Part shown: positions 50,021 to 57,496 of the stretch, one piece after another
Position numbering within the stretch: position 1 is the stretch's first letter
Layout: every line of letters starts with the position of its first letter
Source of the DNA: VSJD01 sp964617825
GTDB lineage: Bacteria; Verrucomicrobiota; Kiritimatiellia; JAAZAB01
DNA: 64,000 bases
Reading direction: 5' to 3'
Assembly: GCA_964617825.1 (NCBI GenBank)
Contig: CAZTWL010000011.1
Location: forward strand, 37,098-101,097
Translations under genes and position numbers: made by a program
Notes under the pieces: generated by a model
Database searches by the model: none
The model's input: only the letters and a program-made list of their open reading frames with translations
What the model was told of the DNA's origin: nothing

Positions 50021-50383
50021 ATGAAAATTGCGGTGACGTCAACGAGCAAAGACATTTCCAGTAACATGGATCCCCGTTTCGGGCGTGCTAAATTCTTTAT
50101 TATTGTGGATACGGATACCGACGAGGTAGTGGCCCATGACAATGTGCAGAACCTGAACGCCGCGCAGGGCGCAGGAATTCAGGCGGCGGAAACTGTTGCC
50201 CGGCTGGGCGCGGAAGCGGTCGTCACGGGCAATGTGGGCCCAAAGGCGTTTCGCGCACTGAATGCGGCAGGAGTGAAGATTTATCTGTGTACTGAAGGCA
50301 CGGTGGCCGACGCCATTCGCAGATTCAAGGCGGGCGAATTAAAGGAGGCTTCCGTAGCCAACGTGGAAGGCCATTGGGCGTAA
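50021..50383 (+). CDS. Orange-protein (ORP)-like NifX-family protein
   Basis: The ATG at 50021 follows AGGAG. The 120-residue product has the complete family fold: IAVTSTSKDISSNMDPRFGR, AQGAGIQAAETVARLGAEAV and VTGNVGPKAFRALNAAGVKI. The Desulfovibrio orange protein of this family binds a Mo-Cu-S cluster and acts with MinD-type ATPases. Whether this one binds metal cannot be read from sequence. Confidence 0.82.
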   Translation: MKIAVTSTSKDISSNMDPRFGRAKFFIIVDTDTDEVVAHDNVQNLNAAQGAGIQAAETVARLGAEAVVTGNVGPKAFRALNAAGVKIYLCTEGTVADAIRRFKAGELKEASVANVEGHWA

Positions 50384-50404
50384 CAGGAAAGGAGGCGAAG
50401 AAAG

Positions 50405-50587
50405 ATGCCAAGAGATAATGGAACAGGACCGAGCGGGAAAGGGTCAGGCACAGGCCGCGGTCGCGGTCCTTGCGGTGGTGGACAGCGGAAGGTCTCATCG
50501 GCAGGAGAGGGCAGAAAGCAAGGCCGAGGGCGCGGTGGTCAAGGCATGGGACACGGTCAGGGAAGTAGCCAAGCAAAAGGCCGTTGA
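50405..50587 (+). CDS. Gly-rich DUF5320-type small protein (first copy)
   Basis: The 60-residue product starts MPRDNGTGPSGKGSGTGRGR and is almost entirely Gly, Arg, Ser and Gln. The MPxxDGTGP start is the mark of DUF5320 proteins, which accompany NifX/ORP clusters. An AAAGGAGG SD precedes it. Two similar genes follow. Confidence 0.65.
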   Translation: MPRDNGTGPSGKGSGTGRGRGPCGGGQRKVSSAGEGRKQGRGRGGQGMGHGQGSSQAKGR

Positions 50588-50621
50588 ACAGGAATCACGA
50601 ATAGAAAAAGGTAAAACGACA

Positions 50622-50846
50622 ATGCCAAGAGGTGATGGAACAGGACCGGCCGGGCAGTGGCCGGGCACGGGACGCGGACAGGGGTCTTGTGGGGCCGGCC
50701 AGCGTCGCGGGATGGGTCGCGGTCAGAGTGGCCGTGGTCTTGGGATGGGCGCCGGTCGCGGCCAAGGTTCCGGCCAGGGGACTGGCGCAAAACTGATCGA
50801 CACGTTACTGAATATCGTCAGCGAGAGTATTAATAAGAACAAGTGA
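50622..50846 (+). CDS. Gly-rich DUF5320-type small protein (second copy)
   Basis: From the ATG at 50622 the 74-residue product begins MPRGDGTGPAGQWPGTGRGQ and ends in a short helix (KLIDTLLNIVSESINKNK). It duplicates the plan of the preceding gene. The start is supported by the MPRxDGTGP match rather than by a strong SD. Confidence 0.65.
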   Translation: MPRGDGTGPAGQWPGTGRGQGSCGAGQRRGMGRGQSGRGLGMGAGRGQGSGQGTGAKLIDTLLNIVSESINKNK

Positions 50847-50877
50847 GAAAGCAACAATCAAACAGGAGGGTTGTGTT

Positions 50878-51258
50878 ATGCCAGGCGGAGATGGAACGGG
50901 ACCGATGGGAATGGGACCAATGACAGGCCGCGCTTTCGGATTCTGTGCAGGATACGGTGCGCCGGAATATATGAATCAGATTCCCCGACGCGGATTTGGG
51001 GCGGGGCTTGGCCCTTCGACAAGGCTCAGGACAGGCTGCGGACGTGGATTCGGGGGCGGAGGCGGACGCGGATGGCGGAATATGTTTCACGCCACCGGGC
51101 TTCCCGGTTGGGCACGGGGTGCAATGCCATATGCCGCAACTCCCGCGCCTGAGCAGGAACTCGCCGTTCTCAAACAGCAGGCCGAATATTTTGACAATGC
51201 GCTTGAGGATATCCGCAAGCGGATACAAGAAATCGAGTCCCAACCGGCAGCAAAGTAA
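50878..51258 (+). CDS. DUF5320 protein (third copy, full length)
   Basis: The ATG at 50878 follows AGGAGGG. The 126-residue product starts MPGGDGTGPMGMGPMTGRAF, has a Gly-rich middle, and ends in a helix (APEQELAVLKQQAEYFDNAL, EDIRKRIQEIES) typical of DUF5320. The stretch GPSTRLRTGCG is encoded by a short dispersed palindromic repeat and looks like an insertion. Function unknown, always near ORP/NifX genes. Confidence 0.75.
   Translation: MPGGDGTGPMGMGPMTGRAFGFCAGYGAPEYMNQIPRRGFGAGLGPSTRLRTGCGRGFGGGGGRGWRNMFHATGLPGWARGAMPYAATPAPEQELAVLKQQAEYFDNALEDIRKRIQEIESQPAAK
51011..51036. repeat. Dispersed short repeat inside the DUF5320 gene
   Basis: The stretch includes CCCTTCGACAAGGCTCAGGA followed by CAGGC, a sequence type found scattered through many candidate-phylum genomes, where it reads as PSTRLRTG or FDKAQDRL. 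Here it adds GPSTRLRTG in frame. Confidence 0.5.
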
Positions 51259-51277
51259 TGTCGGAAAGACAGAAAGC

Positions 51278-51316
51278 GGCAGGGAAACGTACGTCTACGC
51301 TTCCTTGCCTGCCTTT
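51278..51316 (+). terminator. Hairpin terminator after the DUF5320 genes
   Basis: GGCAGGGAAACGT (51278-51290) pairs with ACGCTTCCTTGCC (51297-51309) with two mismatches, followed by TGCCTTTT. It lies 20 bases after the DUF5320 stop. Confidence 0.65.
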
Positions 51317-51397
51317 TGACGTTATGAAATTTGGCATAATCAGGTCAACCGGGTTCGCGACACGAGTGCCTGAAAAAACAGGCGGAAGGATTGCGTA

Positions 51398-51595
51398 ATG
51401 GAATCTATGCGCAATGCATTGACGGATATATTTGCTTTTTTCTGCCGGATATGTCCACTCTGCATTTGTGCGCGACGCTGGCCAGCCAGTCGGTTTGCGA
51501 AAGCAGTCAGGGGAATTGAAGGGTTCTGTCCGGCTTGTAGAGCCTATGCAAAACTGAAGCAAGGGAATATCAATGGTAAATGCGCAAGTCGATGA
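51398..51595 (+). CDS. Small protein with two CPxC motifs
   Basis: The 65-residue product has ICPLCICARRWPASRFAKAV and FCPACRAYAKLKQ. Two CPxC pairs suggest a zinc or iron-sulfur site. An AAGGA SD precedes the ATG. It overlaps the NifU-like gene start by 23 bases. No named family recognised. Confidence 0.55.
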   Translation: MESMRNALTDIFAFFCRICPLCICARRWPASRFAKAVRGIEGFCPACRAYAKLKQGNINGKCASR

Positions 51596-51917
51596 GTTCT
51601 TCGGCCGGATGAACGATCCAACGGCGTCCGCCTCGATCAAGGGCTTGTGCGGGGACGAGATGGAGTTTCATCTTGTCATTCGCGCTGACCGGATTGAGGA
51701 CGTTCGGTACTACACCGAGGGATGCGGCAATACCCGCTCCTGCGGTCGCGCCGTGGCGCGCCGGGCCAAGGGCAGAAACGTCACGGATGCGCTTTCGGTC
51801 AGCGCCGGCGAAATCATCCGGTCTGGGGAATGCGATCCGGAATCGGGGCGGCACTGCGCGATTCTGGCCGTAACGACGTTTTATCGGGCAATCGCGGACT
51901 ATTTGCTGCAACCATGA
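51573..51917 (+). CDS. NifU/IscU-like iron-sulfur scaffold family protein
   Basis: The 114-residue product shows LCGDEMEFHLVIRADRIEDV and YYTEGCGNTRSCGRAVARRA, with three Cys in the positions used by NifU_N/IscU scaffolds, though the third cluster (CDPESGRHC) is spaced differently. It precedes two cluster-loading type ATPases. A role in iron-sulfur or heterometal assembly for the ORP set is likely. Confidence 0.7.
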   Translation: MVNAQVDEFFGRMNDPTASASIKGLCGDEMEFHLVIRADRIEDVRYYTEGCGNTRSCGRAVARRAKGRNVTDALSVSAGEIIRSGECDPESGRHCAILAVTTFYRAIADYLLQP

Positions 51918-52759
51918 AAATCGCAATTGCCAGTGGTAAAGGGGGGACAGGGAAGACTACCGTAGCAGTCAATCTGGCATGGATGCTTGCGAATGGGGGT
52001 CAGTCGGTTAAATACCTTGACTGCGATGTCGAGGAACCGAATGGCCACATCTTTCTTAAGCCGGAAATCACATCTATTGAGCCCGTAGGCATTCCCGTGC
52101 CGGTCGTGGATGAAAAGAAATGCACTGGGTGCCGCAAATGCGCGGAGGTCTGCCAGTACCATGCCATTGCCGTGCTCAAGAAGGCGCTGGTGTTTCCGGA
52201 GCTCTGCCACGGGTGCGGCGGATGTGCTCTGGTCTGTCCGACAGGCGCCATTCGCGAGCAGGAGCGTCAGATCGGAGTGGTCGAAACAGGATTTGCGGGT
52301 GGTGTGGCCTTTGGTCAGGGACGCCTCAACGTCGGAGAGCCGATGTCGCCGCCCTTGATTCGGGCTGTGAAGAAGAAAGCTCTCAGCGTTGGGGTATCGC
52401 TTCTGGATGCTCCGCCGGGCACGGCCTGTCCGGTTGTGGCCACAGTACGGGATGCCGACTACGTCTTGCTGGTCACGGAACCGACTCCATTCGGACTCAA
52501 CGACTTGAAACTGGCGGTTGAGATGATCCGACAGCTTGGTCTGCGGCACGGCGTGGTGATCAACCGGGCGGACAGTGGAGACCAGCGCGTACGCGAGTTC
52601 TGCGCGGCGGAGCGGATTCAGGTTCTGTTGGAGCTACCCGACGATCGCCGGGTAGCAGAAGCCTATTCGCGTGGGCAGTTGGCATTACAAGTTCTGCCGG
52701 AGTGGCGGACGATGTTCTCGGATTTATGGAATTGCATTGAGGAGGAAGTATGCCGGTAG
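51914..52759 (+). CDS. MinD-family ATPase with inserted 2[4Fe-4S] ferredoxin domain (first)
   Basis: The ATG at 51914 overlaps the NifU-like stop (ATGA), giving 281 residues. The deviant Walker A ASGKGGTGKTTVAVNLAW starts at residue 6; two ferredoxin motifs follow (CTGCRKCAEVCQYHAI and CHGCGGCALVCPTGAI), then DAPPGTACPVVATV and TEPTPFGLNDLKLA. This architecture is that of the paired ATPases of the orp operon. It likely couples ATP use to electron transfer or cluster insertion. Confidence 0.88.
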   Translation: MKIAIASGKGGTGKTTVAVNLAWMLANGGQSVKYLDCDVEEPNGHIFLKPEITSIEPVGIPVPVVDEKKCTGCRKCAEVCQYHAIAVLKKALVFPELCHGCGGCALVCPTGAIREQERQIGVVETGFAGGVAFGQGRLNVGEPMSPPLIRAVKKKALSVGVSLLDAPPGTACPVVATVRDADYVLLVTEPTPFGLNDLKLAVEMIRQLGLRHGVVINRADSGDQRVREFCAAERIQVLLELPDDRRVAEAYSRGQLALQVLPEWRTMFSDLWNCIEEEVCR

Positions 52760-53103
52760 AACGCGCCCTGATAGCGTACAAAAAAGAACGTTTAAACTGT
52801 GCACAAAGTGTTCTGCGCGCATTTCAACCACACCGAAATATACGCGAAGACGACATTATTGCGGCCCGGAAGCATGGTGGTGGTCGGGCAGAAGCGGGCT
52901 TGTGTGGTGCGCTGTATGCCGCACTTCAATTGGCCGATCATCCGCCAGTTCGCCGGCGGTTGCGTGATGAGTTTGTGACGACCGCAGGATCGGACAGGTG
53001 TCGGGAGATCCGTAATGCCGCCCGCATTTCTTGCGTTGAATGCGTGCGACTTGCCACGAGCCTGTTGGTTAAGCATGGTGGCGTAAGCATCGAGGGACGA
53101 TGA
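52750..53103 (+). CDS. C_GCxxG_C_C family redox protein
   Basis: The 117-residue product contains ERLNCAQSVLRAF, GGGRAEAGLCGALYAALQLA and the C-terminal ISCVECVRLATSLL, the Cys pattern of the C_GCAxxG_C_C family, which is predicted to bind a metal cluster or shuttle electrons. It overlaps both neighbours. Confidence 0.72.
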   Translation: MPVERALIAYKKERLNCAQSVLRAFQPHRNIREDDIIAARKHGGGRAEAGLCGALYAALQLADHPPVRRRLRDEFVTTAGSDRCREIRNAARISCVECVRLATSLLVKHGGVSIEGR

Positions 53104-54041
53104 TGCGTGAGAGACCTATGGCTGAAGGTTTTAAACATGTATTCGGTCCGGTGCCATCGCGGCGCCTTGGACGTTCACTGGGGGTTGATCTGGTGCCATT
53201 TAAGACCTGTACATACGACTGCGTTTATTGCCAACTTGGTCGGACAACGAATAAAACAGTCGAACGCCGCGAATACGCACCCTTGCATGCGGTGCTATCC
53301 GAAGTGCGCCGCAAACTGACCCAATGTAAACCGAACTACATCACCCTGTCCGGATCGGGCGAGCCGACGCTTTACTCGCAGATGGAAGAATTAATCCGTG
53401 GCATCAAGAAGGCAACCCGGATTCCCGTGGCAGTTTTGACCAATGGCTCCTTGATGTGGAATCGCGCAGTGCAGGATGCGCTTCTATTGGCCGATCTCGT
53501 CATTCCTTCCCTCGACGGCGGAGACGACACCGCTTTTCAATATGTTAACCGGCCTCACGCTGTCATTGTCTTTGATCGGATGGTCGCGGGAATCGTGGAC
53601 TTTCGGGCGCGGCACCACGGCGCTTTGTGGCTGGAGGTCTTTCTGCTTGGCGGTGTCACGTCTATTAATGCCGAGGTGGCCAAGATCGCAAAACTCGTGC
53701 GGCGAATACGGCCTGATAAGGTCCAGTTAAATACCGTAACCCGTCCCCCAACTGAGGATTATGCATTTCCAGTCCCCTTGGAGCGAATGAAAAAGTTTTG
53801 CCGGGCCTTCGGCAAGAAAGCGGAAGTCATTGCGGACTATCATACCCCTGTGATCGAAGCCGGCGGCGAGCCGGATGCAGGCGACGTGCTGGCCCTTTTG
53901 GGCCGTCGGCCGTGCACCGTGAAAGATATCGCCGGCGGTCTCGACCTGCACCCCACGCAGGTCGCCAAGATACTTGAACACCTTCGCGTTGGGGGTAAAG
54001 TCGTCGAGGAACGAGTCAGCGGACGAGTCTACTTTCGTTGA
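53100..54041 (+). CDS. Radical SAM protein with C-terminal winged helix
   Basis: The 313-residue protein has HVFGPVPSRRLGRSLGVDLV, the cluster motif CTYDCVYCQ (about residues 37-45) and GSGEPTLYSQMEELIRGIKK. The C-terminal 60 residues form a winged helix (CTVKDIAGGLDLHPTQVAKI, LEHLRVGGKVVEERVSG). This subgroup is widespread in anaerobes near iron-sulfur ATPases; the substrate is unknown. Confidence 0.8.
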   Translation: MMRERPMAEGFKHVFGPVPSRRLGRSLGVDLVPFKTCTYDCVYCQLGRTTNKTVERREYAPLHAVLSEVRRKLTQCKPNYITLSGSGEPTLYSQMEELIRGIKKATRIPVAVLTNGSLMWNRAVQDALLLADLVIPSLDGGDDTAFQYVNRPHAVIVFDRMVAGIVDFRARHHGALWLEVFLLGGVTSINAEVAKIAKLVRRIRPDKVQLNTVTRPPTEDYAFPVPLERMKKFCRAFGKKAEVIADYHTPVIEAGGEPDAGDVLALLGRRPCTVKDIAGGLDLHPTQVAKILEHLRVGGKVVEERVSGRVYFR

Positions 54042-54056
54042 TTGGACGAATTCCTT

Positions 54057-54932
54057 ATGAAAGAATTGGTCATTATCAGCGGCAAGGGCGGTACGGGCAA
54101 GACGAGCCTGACCGCATCGTTTGCGGCCCTGGCCGGGAATGCCGTCACGGCCGACTGCGATGTGGATGCCGCCGATCTGCATCTGGTTATGGCGCCAACG
54201 ATCAAGCGGCGAGAGGATTTCCGTTGCGGGCATGAGGCGGTTATTCGGCAGGCGGACTGCGTACGGTGCGGGGCCTGTCTGGCCCGCTGCCGGTATGATG
54301 CGGTGCGAAAAAGCGACGGAGGCGCTGGCGAGGCTGTGTTTGCGATTGATCCCGGCGCCTGCGAAGGGTGCGGGGTGTGCGTCTGGTCGTGCCCGGTCAA
54401 GGCGATTGATTTCTCCGAACGGCTTAGTGGCGAATGGTACGTATCCGACACGCGGCATGGCCCCATGGTTCACGCGCGCTTGAACCCCGGCGGGGAAAAC
54501 TCGGGCAAGCTGGTCAGCAAAGTACGCGAAACCGCACGCGAGTTGGCAGAGGATCGAAAACTCGATCTGATCCTTGTTGATGGTCCGCCGGGTGTGGGCT
54601 GCGCGGTCATCGCCTCAGTTACCGGCGCATCGCTTGTGCTGGTGGTCACGGAACCGACACTCTCCGGCGCTCATGATCTGGCGCGTGTTCTGGAGCTTAC
54701 GCGGCATTTCAGCCTTCCCACGGCGATCTGCGTGAACAAATGGGATTTGAATGCGGAAATGACGGAGCAGATCGAAACAGAAGCCTGGGGAAAAGGCGCA
54801 CGCCTGGCGGGGCGGGTCCGATATGATCGTGCGGTCACAAATGCGCAAATTCAGGGTAAGGCTGTGGTGGATATTCCGAGCGCCAAGGCTGGTAAGGACA
54901 TCCGCGCCATATGGGAGAGAGTATGCGAATAG
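54057..54932 (+). CDS. MinD-family ATPase with inserted 2[4Fe-4S] ferredoxin domain (second)
   Basis: From the ATG at 54057 (MKELVIISGKGGTGKTSLTA) the product has 291 residues. Two ferredoxin motifs (CVRCGACLARCRYDAV and CEGCGVCVWSCPVKAI) sit in the same insert position as in the first ATPase, followed by VDGPPGVGCAVIASVTGAS. The pair probably forms a heterodimer, as in the Desulfovibrio orp complex. Confidence 0.88.
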   Translation: MKELVIISGKGGTGKTSLTASFAALAGNAVTADCDVDAADLHLVMAPTIKRREDFRCGHEAVIRQADCVRCGACLARCRYDAVRKSDGGAGEAVFAIDPGACEGCGVCVWSCPVKAIDFSERLSGEWYVSDTRHGPMVHARLNPGGENSGKLVSKVRETARELAEDRKLDLILVDGPPGVGCAVIASVTGASLVLVVTEPTLSGAHDLARVLELTRHFSLPTAICVNKWDLNAEMTEQIETEAWGKGARLAGRVRYDRAVTNAQIQGKAVVDIPSAKAGKDIRAIWERVCE

Positions 54933-55936
54933 CCTTTGGACTAATCGTCAAAGAACACAAATACATTCAAGGGCTTATCCTCTTACTGGCATGCGAATCT
55001 GTCTTTGGCCGCTCTGTAGACTCAAAAGTCGAGGGTCCCTCTGTGGCCGTGTACAAAGTAGCCGACCGGTATGGATTTTCGTCCTATGACGTGCGTGGCA
55101 AGCAGATTACCTTGCAGGGACGGTTCAACATGCTGGACATGGAGGGTGACAGCCGCCGGGCCTCGTTTAATCATGTTGATTTCTGGCTCAGCGGTCCACC
55201 TGTCCGAAGCTGGGCGCGTTGGACCATACTTCAAATTGATGTTGATAAGATGCTGATGCCCTTGCTGAATCCGCCGAATGCCGTTAAAGGGAAAGGTTAT
55301 GGCGTAATTGTACTGGATCCCGGTCATGGCGGTGAAGATAAGGGCGCGAACGATATGCGGCGTGGAATTGAGGAGAAACGCATAACGTTGGAGTTGGCTA
55401 ATGCTGTACGCGACATATTACGATATTATGATTTTGACGTGCGCCTGACGCGAAGGCATGACGACAACATGGAACTCGATGAACGCTGTCAATACGCAAC
55501 GCGGATGGGTGCGGATGTGTTTGTCAGCATTCATTTAAACTCGACTGATAATTCAGAGCCATCTGGCATCGAAACCCATATTTTGCCGCCGGCAGGCTGT
55601 CCGATTACCGCAAACACGAGGGTTACTGCTCGGGACCGTGTTGCTTATCCCGGCAACCGGCACGATGGCGCCAATATGGTGCTGGGATACATGTTGCAAA
55701 AAAGCCTGTTGAAATACACGTGTGCAGAGGATCGCGGGGTACGTCGTTCCCGTTTCTACGTGATTAAATGTGCGCCCTGCCCGGCGGCATTGGTTGAATG
55801 CGGTTTTATTTCCAATCGCAAGGAGCGCGAGAAGCTTATGGATCCGAAATATCGTGATCGTATGGCCAAGGCATTGGCCGAGGGCATTATCGCTTATCTG
55901 AATACGGTCAAACGTGCCCATAACATTAACCCTTAA
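54923..55936 (+). CDS. N-acetylmuramoyl-L-alanine amidase (Amidase_3)
   Basis: I take the ATG at 54923; the frame is open from 54911. After a hydrophobic start (IQGLILLLACESVFG) and an N-terminal beta domain, the catalytic domain begins at VIVLDPGHGGEDKGANDMRR (about residue 130), with EEKRITLELANAVRDIL, DVFVSIHLNST and VECGFISNRKEREKL supplying the zinc and catalytic residues. It cleaves peptidoglycan stem peptides in the periplasm. It is embedded in the ORP cluster, which in Desulfovibrio is connected with cell division. Confidence 0.85.
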   Translation: MRIAFGLIVKEHKYIQGLILLLACESVFGRSVDSKVEGPSVAVYKVADRYGFSSYDVRGKQITLQGRFNMLDMEGDSRRASFNHVDFWLSGPPVRSWARWTILQIDVDKMLMPLLNPPNAVKGKGYGVIVLDPGHGGEDKGANDMRRGIEEKRITLELANAVRDILRYYDFDVRLTRRHDDNMELDERCQYATRMGADVFVSIHLNSTDNSEPSGIETHILPPAGCPITANTRVTARDRVAYPGNRHDGANMVLGYMLQKSLLKYTCAEDRGVRRSRFYVIKCAPCPAALVECGFISNRKEREKLMDPKYRDRMAKALAEGIIAYLNTVKRAHNINP

Positions 55937-55950
55937 TTATTTGCGGGGTT

Positions 55951-56637
55951 ATGATGCCAGTTAGGCCTGAAGTAATTCCGTTCATCGTTGCCGTTATTTT
56001 AGTTTTCGGTCTGCTCACTCTTGTTTTGCGTGCGCGAAAATACCCAACAGGCCGGTTGTTTTTGTTTTGCGCGGTGCCGGCGATGGTATGCATTGCTTAT
56101 CTGTTGTTCTTCTTTCGCGATCCCGAACGGACGGTGCCTGCCGATCCGTCGGCTATCGTGGCCGGCGCAGATGGCCGAGTGATGTCCATCACACTTATGA
56201 GAGAAGATGCTTTCCTTAAAACCGACTGCGTGCGCATCAGCATCTTTCTAAGCCTGTTCGACGTGCATGTCAATCGTGCGCCCATTGCGGGACAGTCCGT
56301 CTTTCTGGGCTATTTTCCCGGAAAACATTTATTCACGTTTCAGGAAAAGTCTTCCGATGTGAACCAGCACAACAAAATACTCATCACGGGAACGGGAACG
56401 CGTTGTCTGGTGAACCAGATCGTCGGCCCAGTCTGCCGCCGGGTGCTCTATTGGCCGCCTCATGACAAGGCAGTGGATGTGGCCAAGGGCGAACGCATAG
56501 GGATGATGAAATTCGGTTCGCGGCTGGATATGTATTTGCCGGTATCTGACGTTCAAGTGCTGACGAGGCCGGGTGACATTGTGCGCGGTGGTAAAACTAT
56601 CGTGGCGCGTTTAAAAAATAAAACAGGGGAATTATAA
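55951..56637 (+). CDS. psd: Phosphatidylserine decarboxylase family protein
   Basis: The 228-residue membrane-anchored protein has two N-terminal hydrophobic segments (IPFIVAVILVFGLLTLVL, FLFCAVPAMVCIAYLLFF), then FFRDPERTVPADPSAIVAGA, DGRV, FLSLFDVHVNRAPIAG and the maturation region MMKFGSRLDMYLP. The self-cleavage motif reads F-G-S rather than LGST, as in the short PSD subgroup. It makes phosphatidylethanolamine or an analogue. Confidence 0.85.
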   Translation: MMPVRPEVIPFIVAVILVFGLLTLVLRARKYPTGRLFLFCAVPAMVCIAYLLFFFRDPERTVPADPSAIVAGADGRVMSITLMREDAFLKTDCVRISIFLSLFDVHVNRAPIAGQSVFLGYFPGKHLFTFQEKSSDVNQHNKILITGTGTRCLVNQIVGPVCRRVLYWPPHDKAVDVAKGERIGMMKFGSRLDMYLPVSDVQVLTRPGDIVRGGKTIVARLKNKTGEL

Positions 56638-56641
56638 CAAT

Positions 56642-57472
56642 ATGTCATTGACCATAACCGTTGTTGTCGAAGACAGCGTGTCCGGACCGCTTCTCAAGGC
56701 AGAGCATGGCCTGGCCTTCTGGATTGACACAGATGCGCACTGTATCCTCTTCGATACTGGTCAGAGCCAGTTGATTTTGGCCAATGCCAACGAACTCAAA
56801 CTCGACTTGGATGCGGTTGACATCATTGTGCTGAGTCACGGGCACTATGACCATTGCGGTGGCTTAGCGGATGTGCTGGCCAACGCGGCCGGCAACGTGA
56901 CGGTCTATGTTCATCCATGTGCTTTGGATCCCAAATATCGGTGCACGGAAACTGGAACACGGGAGATCGGCATTTCCATCCATTGCCGGCAGGCACTATG
57001 TGAAGGACACCATAATTTAAAGGCGGTCTATTCACCGACGGAAATTACTCCAGGCATGTTCCTGACCGGGGAAATTCCCCGCATCCATCCCGAGGAGCAA
57101 AGCGAACCGGGATTTTGCCTTGATGAGCAGGGCCTACATGCTGATCTGTTTCTTGATGATCAGGCGCTTTTTTTCGGAACTCCGGCCGGCACAGTTGTTA
57201 TTCTTGGCTGTGCCCATGCCGGTGTAATCAATACGCTGGATTATGTTCGCCATTTGACTGGGGGGCAGCCATTGCATGCCGTTCTGGGCGGCATGCATCT
57301 GCATTCAGCCTCGGATGAACGGATTGCATGGACAATAAAATCGTTGCAGCAATTTTCCATCGAGCGCTTTTATCCCATGCACTGCACGGGAGCAAAGGCT
57401 GTGGCAGCACTTTGGACGGCCTTCCCCTGTCGCTGTTTTCCTTGCGGAGTCGGGATCACAATTAAACTCTAA
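56642..57472 (+). CDS. Metallo-beta-lactamase-fold hydrolase
   Basis: The 276-residue protein has the metal motif LSHGHYDHCGGL (about residues 60-71), ILFDTGQS before it, and later VVILGCAHAGVINTLDYV and LGGMHLHSA. This matches the subgroup related to the 7,8-dihydropterin-6-yl-methyl enzyme. A member of this family lies in orp-type clusters. Substrate unknown. Confidence 0.8.
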   Translation: MSLTITVVVEDSVSGPLLKAEHGLAFWIDTDAHCILFDTGQSQLILANANELKLDLDAVDIIVLSHGHYDHCGGLADVLANAAGNVTVYVHPCALDPKYRCTETGTREIGISIHCRQALCEGHHNLKAVYSPTEITPGMFLTGEIPRIHPEEQSEPGFCLDEQGLHADLFLDDQALFFGTPAGTVVILGCAHAGVINTLDYVRHLTGGQPLHAVLGGMHLHSASDERIAWTIKSLQQFSIERFYPMHCTGAKAVAALWTAFPCRCFPCGVGITIKL

Positions 57473-57496
57473 ATGCACATGAAAGGCATATGACAC

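Noticed and set aside
54042..54056. Earlier start (54042) for the second MinD-type ATPase
   Set aside because: The frame start at 54042 adds only five residues (MDEFL) before the conserved MKELVIISGKGG start and has no ribosome-binding site.
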